From assembly GCF_900114535.1 (NCBI RefSeq), contig NZ_FOTK01000021.1:1-64000 (forward strand): a stretch of DNA of 64,000 nt. The letters run 5' to 3'. Position numbers and translations under genes: made by a program. The DNA comes from Methylobacterium pseudosasicola. GTDB taxonomy: Bacteria > Pseudomonadota > Alphaproteobacteria > Rhizobiales > Beijerinckiaceae. The notes below the pieces were generated by a model, which was given only the letters and a program-made list of their open reading frames with translations, did no database searches and was not told where the DNA came from. Positions 40,428 through 46,989 of the stretch are shown piece by piece; the first letter of the stretch is position 1; each line of letters opens with the position of its first letter.

Positions 40428-41861
40428 TCACGTCTGCCTCCTGCGGCGCGGGGTCAGGCCCCGGTCCTCGATCACGACGCTGCCGTCGAGCGGGGGCAGC
40501 CGGACCTTCCCGACGGCCTCTATGGCGGCCCGCATGTCCGGGCCCTCGCTGTAGCGGCCGAGCGTCAGCCCGGACCGCTTGTGGCCGACGATGGCCGCGA
40601 TGAGGTCGCCCGGCACGGCCGCGCGTTCCATCTTCGTGATGAACCACCGCCGAAAGCTGTGGAAGTTGATCAGGCTGCGCCGCTTGCCTTCCAGCTCGTC
40701 CCGTACCTTGATGTCCCGGCTGTACTTGGTGAACCGCTTCGAGAAATAGGACGAGCGCGGCTTGACCGAGGGCGCCTTGGGGGCCGGCCACTCGGGGAAC
40801 AGGTCGTCGTCGGGGCGCTTGCCCTCGATCCGCCTGCGCACGATCGGCAGCAGGTCCGGATGGATCGGCACGTCCCGGGACGACTTCTCCTTCTTCTGCG
40901 GCTTGAACGTGAACCAGCCGTCGTCGCACTCGCCGACGCGCAGGTCGATCACCGCGTCGAGCCGGGCCCCGGTCAGGGCCGCCACCATCATGACGTCGAG
41001 CATGGACCGGCCCTCGGGCGGGTCGCCCATGAACAGCCGCTGGATCTCTGAGTCCGTGAACGCCCGCTCCTCCTCGTCGTGCTGGACCTTCTCCTTGGCG
41101 ATCGTCAGGTCATGGAAGGGGCTTTCCTTCGCGTATCCGCGCCGGGCTAGCCAACCCCAGTAGAACTTGAGCCGTCCGAAATACTTGGCGTTCGATCCCC
41201 ACGCGAGCCCGGTGTGCGCCGGCATGTCGTCCATGTAGCTAAGGGCGACGGTACGGGTCACGTTCTCGATGAATAGATCGATCGGCCGCTCCCTGGTCAT
41301 CAGCCAGTCGGTGAACAGGGCAAGGGCGCGGGGTTCGTCCAACTTTGACCTGTCGGAGATCTTGAGCGTCCGCATGAAGTCGCCGTGGTAGTAGGCGATC
41401 GGTGTCCGCCCGGCGACGACGCCCTTGAACGTCTCCGAATTCGCGATCGCCTCCTTGGTGGGGACGCGGCGCTTTTCGGGTCCCAGGTCCGGGTCCCATA
41501 CGACCTCGTCCCGTGCCCCCTTGTTGAGCAGCTCCTCGGCGCGTTCGCGCACGCCCTGCAGGAGGAAGTGCGCCATGTCCTCGTCTGCGTCCTCCAACAG
41601 CTTCCGGACCTCCAGGGCCTCGGCGAGCAGGCTGTGCTTCTTGCCGCCTCGCGCCGTCCAGGCATCCTCGATCCGGCGCTTGAACCCGGCGATGACCGGC
41701 TGGGCCCGCGCCTTGGCGATGAGCAGGGATTGCGTATCGAGCCCCTTGACGAGGCGCTGGCCGAGCTGGTCCTGGAGCTGCCGGGGGACCGCCATCGTGA
41801 CCCGGTAGTAGCCCTTGTACTCGGCGAGGTAGCGCACGCCGGTGTTGGTTCTGCGGGGCAC
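40428..41861 (-). CDS. Tyrosine recombinase (integrase) of the element
   Basis: A 477-residue site-specific integrase. The catalytic set is present near the C-terminus: TGARLDAVIDL (Arg), FHSFRRWF (HxxR), VGHKRSGLTLGRYSEG (His and Tyr nucleophile). The N-terminal part (LAEYKGYYRVTMAVPRQLQD) is a DUF6538-type start. It stands at the right end of the element, next to a tRNA-Ser-like 3' end. Upstream of it (41862 to 42000) lies the presumed attachment region. Confidence 0.9.
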   Translation of the reverse strand: MPRRTNTGVRYLAEYKGYYRVTMAVPRQLQDQLGQRLVKGLDTQSLLIAKARAQPVIAGFKRRIEDAWTARGGKKHSLLAEALEVRKLLEDADEDMAHFLLQGVRERAEELLNKGARDEVVWDPDLGPEKRRVPTKEAIANSETFKGVVAGRTPIAYYHGDFMRTLKISDRSKLDEPRALALFTDWLMTRERPIDLFIENVTRTVALSYMDDMPAHTGLAWGSNAKYFGRLKFYWGWLARRGYAKESPFHDLTIAKEKVQHDEEERAFTDSEIQRLFMGDPPEGRSMLDVMMVAALTGARLDAVIDLRVGECDDGWFTFKPQKKEKSSRDVPIHPDLLPIVRRRIEGKRPDDDLFPEWPAPKAPSVKPRSSYFSKRFTKYSRDIKVRDELEGKRRSLINFHSFRRWFITKMERAAVPGDLIAAIVGHKRSGLTLGRYSEGPDMRAAIEAVGKVRLPPLDGSVVIEDRGLTPRRRRQT

Positions 41862-41972
41862 TGGATGGGCGTCCTCGGAAGGGGGTTCGTACCGCAGTCG
41901 TACCGCTATCTCGAACCACGATTCCGTGCAATCGCCTGGGCTTGCTTATCCTAGAATCGGTTAAGCGATGCT

Positions 41973-41999
41973 TGGGGTCTAATCCCTCCGTCTCCGCCA
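41973..41999 (+). other. Candidate attachment site: tRNA-Ser 3'-end remnant
   Basis: AATCCCTCCGTCTCCGCCA (41981-41999) matches the usual 3' end of bacterial tRNA-Ser genes (T-loop end, CCCTC stem, CGTCTCC acceptor, discriminator and CCA). The T-loop is damaged (GGTCTAATCC instead of GGTTCGAATCC) and no 5' half of a tRNA is present. It is therefore read as the duplicated 3' end left at the right boundary of an island that entered a tRNA-Ser gene. Confidence 0.55.
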
Positions 42000-42397
42000 G
42001 CCTAGCGGCCAGCCTCCGCAACTGGCCTTTTCCGAGTGCCTACGCCGAGCCGTCGCCCCGATCTACGGGGACGATCGATCTGTGCCGAAACGCCGTCCAC
42101 CTCACCGCACCGGGATGTCGGCCTGCGCCGGTCGAAGGGCCAACGCCGCTCCGCAAACACGATGACAGGGCCTGCAGCGCGTGGACTTCCGATCCGGGTT
42201 CATGTCCCTCCCGATTTTGGCTCGTCCGCTCCCGGCGCTCTTGCGACACCTCACGCAAATGCAGGCCGGCCTTTAATCCGTCGCGCTGCGTGCGGGGTGG
42301 CACGTCACGGCGGGACGGGATGCACCATCTTAGTCTTGCACAAGATGAAACAGACCCGAATGACCGGTCTGTAGTTTGCAGGAGCTGAGATTTATCC
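42000..42397. other. No gene recognised; start of backbone region
   Basis: Both strands read; short frames only, none with a recognisable motif. The 3' part (42330-42397) is the leader of the secreted protein at 42398, including TGCAGGAG. Confidence 0.4.
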
Positions 42398-42658
42398 ATG
42401 AAGACCCGTATCGCTGCCGCCGTCACCGCGCTTGTCCTTGGCGTCGCCCCGATCTCGTCCGCCATGGCATCCAACGGTGCGCGCTGGACCGGCTTCGCGC
42501 CCTATGAGGTCGAGACCACCGGCGCGCTGGGGCTCGGCGTCCATGACGCGCCCATCTATGACCGCTGCCCGATGAGTTCGGCCGCGGAAGGCAATGCCGA
42601 CCAGCAGACCCGTCCCGTGAAGCAGTACGGCCAGACCACCGGCGGCTACCGGTGCTGA
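42398..42658 (+). CDS. Small secreted protein
   Basis: An 86-residue protein with a Sec signal peptide (KTRIAAAVTALVLGVAPISS, AMA cleavage near 25) and a short mature part with two Cys (YDRCP, GYRC). No known domain. Ribosome site AGGAG precedes ATG at 12 bases. First backbone gene after the presumed island end. Confidence 0.65.
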   Translation: MKTRIAAAVTALVLGVAPISSAMASNGARWTGFAPYEVETTGALGLGVHDAPIYDRCPMSSAAEGNADQQTRPVKQYGQTTGGYRC

Positions 42659-42680
42659 TCCGCGGATCAGGCATCCCCGC

Positions 42681-42779
42681 ATGACCCTGAAAGCCTTTTC
42701 GTACGCCATGATCGGGGCCTTCGTCGGCGGCCTGCTGATGACCTTCCTGGGGTCCGCCAGCATGCTGCTGGGCTCGTAA
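42681..42779 (+). CDS. Tiny membrane protein
   Basis: 32 residues forming essentially one hydrophobic helix (FSYAMIGAFVGGLLMTFLGS, ASMLLGS). It follows the secreted-protein gene by 22 bases and is followed by a strong terminator, which supports it as a real end of a transcript. Confidence 0.5.
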   Translation: MTLKAFSYAMIGAFVGGLLMTFLGSASMLLGS

Positions 42780-42807
42780 GGCCCAAGCCCAGACGACCAA
42801 TCGCCTT

Positions 42808-42836
42808 GCGGCGGGGTGCGAGCCCCGCCGCTTTTT
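42808..42836 (+). terminator. Rho-independent terminator
   Basis: Perfect 9-base stem GCGGCGGGG / CCCCGCCGC, loop TGCGAG, then TTTTT. Confidence 0.9.
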
Positions 42837-42988
42837 CTGCGTCCTGCCGAAACCACACCGCGATCCGCGCGTGTCCGGTTCACCATCAGGTTGATGAACG
42901 GTCCGACCAGAACGGGTTCAGCACACCGGCTCTAGTCTCCTGGCATCCGGTCCGGCCAAGCGGACCGACGGTTTCAGGAGGTCGTGTC

Positions 42989-43312
42989 ATGGTGCGCTTC
43001 AAGACCCTCGGGATGGCCGCATTGCTCGCGGCAGGGCTCGCCAGCGCCACGGCGGCGAACGCGGCGCCGTTCGGTTACGGGCCGCCCGGCGGCGCCGGGC
43101 TGATCGAGCGCGTCGCCGGCGGCTGCGGCCCGGGCTTCCATCCGAACCCGTGGGGCCATTGCCGACCCAACGATCGCGGCTGGGGTTATGGCGGCCCGCG
43201 CGGACCCTATGGCGGCCGCCCGGGATACGGTTATGGCGGCGGATACGGCGGCGGCTATGAGCGCGGCCCCGGCGGCTATGACGGCCCGCGCCGGTTCTAC
43301 GGCGGCTGGTGA
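42989..43312 (+). CDS. GCG_CRPN-type Gly/Tyr-rich secreted protein
   Basis: A 107-residue protein: Sec signal peptide (FKTLGMAALLAAGLASATAA), a GCGPGFHPNPWGHCRPN segment that defines the GCG_CRPN prefix, and a low-complexity tail of GGY/RGPYGG repeats. Such proteins are small envelope or secreted proteins of Methylobacterium and relatives; role unknown. ATG at 42989 has CAGGAGG 9 bases upstream. Confidence 0.8.
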   Translation: MVRFKTLGMAALLAAGLASATAANAAPFGYGPPGGAGLIERVAGGCGPGFHPNPWGHCRPNDRGWGYGGPRGPYGGRPGYGYGGGYGGGYERGPGGYDGPRRFYGGW

Positions 43313-43397
43313 GCGCCGCCCGCGGCCGGGACCGACCGGTCGCGACAGGCGCGACTGAACCGCCAGGGCTCCCGGCGGTTCTCCAGCCGGAGGCCCC

Positions 43398-43589
43398 ATG
43401 TCCGATCTGTCCCAAGAGCCCAAGCGCGTGAATGTCGAGGATCCGAGTTCGGCGGCCTACTGGGCACGCCGGCTCCAGGTGCCGGTCGAAGCCGTGACCG
43501 CGGCGGTGCGCGCGGTCGGCGATGAACCAGCGGCGGTGGCGGCGCATCTGGATCGGCCCTGGCCTTATGACGGCAGCGGGATCGTGTAG
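43398..43589 (+). CDS. DUF3606-domain protein
   Basis: A 63-residue protein: KRVNVEDPSSAAYWARRLQV, then PVEAVTAAVRAVGDEPAAVA and HLDRPWPY. This matches DUF3606 (V-N-x-x-D, YWxRxLxV, then a helix with AVxxVG and a V...HL end). Function unknown. Confidence 0.75.
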   Translation: MSDLSQEPKRVNVEDPSSAAYWARRLQVPVEAVTAAVRAVGDEPAAVAAHLDRPWPYDGSGIV

Positions 43590-43796
43590 GTCACCATGCC
43601 GGCTCGCGTCTCGACGCGCGCGGCGAACGGTCTTGCGGCCGGCGTGAACACAACCGAGGGGCGCATTACTGCGAAATTGCCTCATCTAGAATAGAATTAT
43701 CACCCGAATGGTCAGGCCGTTACGCAGTATTTGCAGCTGTGTGCGCCGCAGTAACTGAGACATGCTCCGCACGGGCTCCGTGCAGAGCATGCATTG

Positions 43797-44120
43797 ATGA
43801 TCGATGAATTCTCGGACGATCTGGCGGGCGATACCGAGCCGGGCTCCGATCAGGCGCAAGAGGCCAATGGCGTGGCCTTTCTGCTCGCGAGCGCGGCCTA
43901 TCTGGCCCTCGCGGATGCCTATCTGCGCCGGGAAGGCCCCAACGGCCTGACCGTGATGGACGAGATTGAGGGCCGGATCGAGGAAGCCCTCCAGAGCTTC
44001 CTGACCGAAACGTCCTACGACGACGCGCGTCCCGACATCCTCGCGCATGCGACGGCCAAGATTCGAGCCCTGCTCGAAGCGGGACGCTCGATGTCTCCGG
44101 GACCCGGCTCTCTCCAGTGA
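43797..44120 (+). CDS. Hypothetical protein
   Basis: A 107-residue, acidic, mostly helical protein (FLLASAAYLALADAYLRREG, VMDEIEGRIEEALQSFLTET). No signal peptide or known domain. ATG 43797 is preferred to the TTG three bases earlier. Confidence 0.6.
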   Translation: MIDEFSDDLAGDTEPGSDQAQEANGVAFLLASAAYLALADAYLRREGPNGLTVMDEIEGRIEEALQSFLTETSYDDARPDILAHATAKIRALLEAGRSMSPGPGSLQ

Positions 44121-44167
44121 TCCCGCTCGCGGGTTAGGGGGGACGGCGACCGATCCGCCCTGTGGCG

Positions 44168-44407
44168 CTAGGGGCGCGGCGCGGAGGGCTGCGGTGACGG
44201 AGCGGGGGCTTGCGGGTTCGCCTCCGGGGCCGGCTGGGGCTGCTGCGGTACCGGGCTGGGCCCGGTCTGGTCGGTCTGCAGGGTCTGGTTCGCCTTGGTC
44301 TGGATCTGATCGGCCGTCTGCTGGCTGATGAAGCCGTAGGAGACGGCCGCCGCGAGCGCGACGGCGATGACTGCCCCGACGATCGTCTTGGTGAGTTTGG
44401 CCGGCAT
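44168..44407 (-). CDS. Single-helix protein with Pro-rich tail
   Basis: A 79-residue protein: short N-terminus, one membrane helix (TIVGAVIAVALAAAVSYGFI), then a Gln/Pro-rich periplasmic tail (PSPVPQQPQPAPEANPQAPA). Strong ribosome site AGGAGG 5 bases before ATG 44407 sets the start. Confidence 0.65.
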   Translation of the reverse strand: MPAKLTKTIVGAVIAVALAAAVSYGFISQQTADQIQTKANQTLQTDQTGPSPVPQQPQPAPEANPQAPAPSPQPSAPRP

Positions 44408-44437
44408 CAACACCTCCTCTCCGTCGCGGGTGGCGGG

Positions 44438-44599
44438 TCAGGCGGCTTCCCGACGCGTGACGACCAGGGCCCAGATCGTCGCCGGGATCCAGCCGATGAG
44501 GGTCAGGTGGAGCAAGATGCAGAGAATGCCCTGGATAACCTTCCCACGCAGGAACATGGCGAGCCATGGCGCGAGGAAGCAGATGATGATCATGATCAT
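44438..44599 (-). CDS. Pmp3/YqaE-family small membrane protein
   Basis: A 53-residue two-helix protein: APWLAMFLRGKVIQGILCIL, then LHLTLIGWIPATIWALVVTR, the Pmp3/YqaE stress-protein pattern (PxxxxFLxxG..., TLxGxIPxxIxA). It may help membrane potential or salt stress tolerance. Ribosome site AAGGAG. Confidence 0.85.
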   Translation of the reverse strand: MIMIIICFLAPWLAMFLRGKVIQGILCILLHLTLIGWIPATIWALVVTRREAA

Positions 44600-44757
44600 G
44601 GGTTGAACGGCTCCTTGCGGCTGACATAGGGAGCCGGAGCGGTTCAGGTAGACCTTCGCCGTGACGGTCTCGATGCGGCGCGCTGAGCAAAGCCTTCGGG
44701 ATCCGGCGGAGATGCAGAGGGCCCGAGCCCGAAAAAACCGCCCCGGCGACCGATCCC

Positions 44758-44973
44758 CTACCAAGCGTGCACGAGGTGGCCGCCGGCCAGCACGAGCACC
44801 GCGAGGGTCACCACCGAGATGCCGACCTTCCGGGCCGTCCCGGCCGCGCGCGAGGGCCGCTTGCGGCCGTCCGGCGTCCTGAGGACCCGGATCTTCGGAT
44901 CCGAGAGATGCTGCGTCAGGCTCTCGGGCAGCGGACGCTGCGACGAGCCAGATTTAGACCGCCCCTTACGCAT
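44758..44973 (-). CDS. Single-helix small protein
   Basis: A 71-residue protein with a basic N-terminal half (PLPESLTQHLSDPKIRVLRT) and one C-terminal membrane helix (VGISVVTLAVLVLAGGHLVH). Function unknown. Confidence 0.55.
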   Translation of the reverse strand: MRKGRSKSGSSQRPLPESLTQHLSDPKIRVLRTPDGRKRPSRAAGTARKVGISVVTLAVLVLAGGHLVHAW

Positions 44974-45031
44974 GCTGCATCCCTGACCCCAACCGCTTCA
45001 CTGTCGGCGCCTCATTCATGAAACGCCCATT

Positions 45032-45319
45032 CTACCCGACGGTCACGGCGCCATCGATCGGATTGACCGCGACGACGCGCGGCCCGCGCACCTCGGGATC
45101 CCGTTGCTCCCACGCGGACAGGGCGGCGTTGGCCGCCTCGACGATCGCGCCCGGGGCGCCGTTGCCGATCTGGGGGCGGATCGCCTCGACGAGCCGCGCC
45201 AGGATCGTCTGCTCCTCCATCGGGCGAATCGGCAGGGTCGCTTGCCGGCAGAAGGCGGCGTAGACGTTCTCGGCGATCACGCGGGCGGCGCGGTCCGCGT
45301 CCGGTGTGTCCTGTGCCAT
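45032..45319 (-). CDS. Hypothetical protein
   Basis: A 95-residue soluble protein: VIAENVYAAFCRQATLPIRP, then MEEQTILARLVEAIRPQIGN and a C-terminal beta-like end (VAVNPIDGAVTVG). No known family. Confidence 0.55.
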   Translation of the reverse strand: MAQDTPDADRAARVIAENVYAAFCRQATLPIRPMEEQTILARLVEAIRPQIGNGAPGAIVEAANAALSAWEQRDPEVRGPRVVAVNPIDGAVTVG

Positions 45320-45417
45320 CGTGGATCCCCTGATCGCGCATGGCCGTCTGCGCCTCCTCTACCTAGAGCAGGCGGCCTCCGAGACAGCGGGCCCGACGCA
45401 TGCGGCCCAGAGACGGC

Positions 45418-45702
45418 TCAGTCGTCGTCGCTATCGGCCGGCGAGCCGGGCGGCAGTGGGCCGCCGTCGATGACGCCGGGATCGCCATCGTTGAAGGGCG
45501 GCCCGTCGAAGCCGACGACGCCGTCGGGATTGTCCGGCGTCACGTTCGGGTCGATCGGCCGGATGCCGTCGCGGCCGAGGCGCCTGTCGATTCGGTCCAT
45601 CCGCTTGAGGTCGCGCTGGACCGGGACGTCGCGCAGGTCCTGGGCCAGCGCCTCCGGCGAGACCGAGAGCACCATCAAGGCGCCGAGAGCCAAGTGCCGC
45701 AT
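45418..45702 (-). CDS. Small secreted protein, Asp/Pro-rich
   Basis: A 94-residue protein: signal peptide (MRHLALGALMVLSVSPEALA), then a charged stretch (LRDVPVQRDLKRMDRIDRRL) and an Asp/Pro/Gly-rich tail ending DSDDD. ATG 45702 places the signal peptide at the N-terminus. Confidence 0.6.
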   Translation of the reverse strand: MRHLALGALMVLSVSPEALAQDLRDVPVQRDLKRMDRIDRRLGRDGIRPIDPNVTPDNPDGVVGFDGPPFNDGDPGVIDGGPLPPGSPADSDDD

Positions 45703-45846
45703 GTCAGAGAGCCCTTCGTCGTCCGGTGCCCGGTGGCGAGCACCACGGATCGCCGCCGAACACAGAGTGCCGGGGATTGCTCGACGGATCAACGTGGAGT
45801 GGCAAACGACCCGAGAACGCACGCGGGATAGGGTGAAGACCGGCCC

Positions 45847-46107
45847 TCAGTCGACCGGGCATCCCTCGGCCTGCTCGCGCCGGCGGCGCTCGGCGTTCTG
45901 CTGCGCCTGCTCCTGCCAGCTGTCTTCCGGCGGCGTCACCTCGACCCGGCGGGAGGCGGTCCCCAGGGCTGCCGGACCATGGACCTCCATCGGCAGCGAG
46001 CCCGTGGTGCGCGGGTCGTCGCAGCCCAGATTCCGCCGATCGCCCTCGGCCAGCGACGGGGTCGCGCACACGATCAGGGTCGCGACGAGGGCCAGGAATC
46101 TTGTCAT
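45847..46107 (-). CDS. Small secreted protein
   Basis: An 86-residue protein: signal peptide (MTRFLALVATLIVCATPSLA), mature part with CDDPRTTGSLPMEVHG and a charged helix (SWQEQAQQNAERRRREQAEG) and two Cys. GTG at 46119 would add four residues. No known domain. Confidence 0.6.
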   Translation of the reverse strand: MTRFLALVATLIVCATPSLAEGDRRNLGCDDPRTTGSLPMEVHGPAALGTASRRVEVTPPEDSWQEQAQQNAERRRREQAEGCPVD

Positions 46108-46207
46108 GCGGGCGGTCACAGCGTGCCGTCAAAGCATCCGTTGACGGCGGGCGGAACGTCGGATCGCGGACGCGCATAAGGCGTAAGGCGAACCGCTTAA
46201 CGAAAAA

Positions 46208-46238
46208 GAGCCCGCCGCAGCTGGTGCCGAGCGGGCTC
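46208..46238 (-). terminator. Hairpin with T-run on the minus strand
   Basis: Stem GAGCCCGC / GCGGGCTC (46208-46215, 46231-46238). On the minus strand it is followed by TTTTTCG, so it ends transcripts coming from the right; a 20-codon minus frame (46330 to 46268) is the only candidate just upstream. The core GCCCGCCGC recurs in hairpins at 51226 and 52578. Confidence 0.65.
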
Positions 46239-46989
46239 GAAGGGGTCGTCTTGGGAGGACGGATCACCTACCGCAGGGACTCCGGCCGCGGCATGGGCCA
46301 TCCGGCATGGCAGAAGCGCGCCGAAAGCATGTAACCGTTACGCTTGTACGCTTCAGGGCCGCGATCGAGCCGATTTGAAGTGTTCAAAGGCGAAGCGGCC
46401 CATAATGCGGGCCGCGAACACGGTGGGGATGAGAACTATAGCCGTCGCGGCGGCCGCTCGTTGGCGCGCAGTTGCCTGCTCCAAGCATCGCTCAAGGAAG
46501 AGCCTTCGGGCACACCGGGTTCGATCGTAGCCGCGGTCCCATCAGTGCCCACAGGCCACGCGGGTCCCCTCTCCCGAGCGGGCGAGCGGGCGAGCGGATT
46601 CACGCATCCAGATCGTTCTGTCGCGAGGCTATGAAACACCACGCATTTCCCCTCCCCCTTGCGGGGAGGGGGCAGGGGTGGGGGTGGTGCAGGATCGAAC
46701 GGCACGGTGCCGTCTGCACCACCCCCACCTCCTCCCCGCAAGGGGGAGGAGAGCGCGTTGCACGTCGCCGAATGCGAAATGTGAGCACGGTAGCCTGCCC
46801 GGGAAAGAGAACCCGTCACGGTCTGCAACAGCGCCTGTGCCTCAGAACCCGTGTCAGTTGCCGGAGATGAGCCGCAGGGATCGACACTCTGAAAACCAGC
46901 AGCCAGGCAAAATCGCAACCGAATATGCAACTTCTGATTAGTATCGACCCGCTATCGTGCCCCCGTGTTGCCGCACGGCGAGGCTTTTC
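46239..46989. other. Intergenic region with long repeat
   Basis: No gene is supported. It holds the intergenic repeat at 46571-46751, and a second shared segment near 46815-46860 (GCGCCTGTGCCTCAGAACCC), whose near copy is at 55694-55716. Confidence 0.5.
46571..46751 (+). repeat. Intergenic inverted-repeat element, copy A
   Basis: A self-complementary unit: CCCTCCCCCTTGCGGGGAGG, then GGTGGGGGTGGTGCAG, GATCGAACGGCACGGTGCCG and TCTGCACCACCCCCACC, ending CCTCCCCGCAAGGGGGAGG. It is the reverse complement of copy B (55728-55900), including flanking unique bases (GATCGTTCTGTCGCGAGGCT). Probably a non-autonomous mobile intergenic repeat. Confidence 0.7.
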
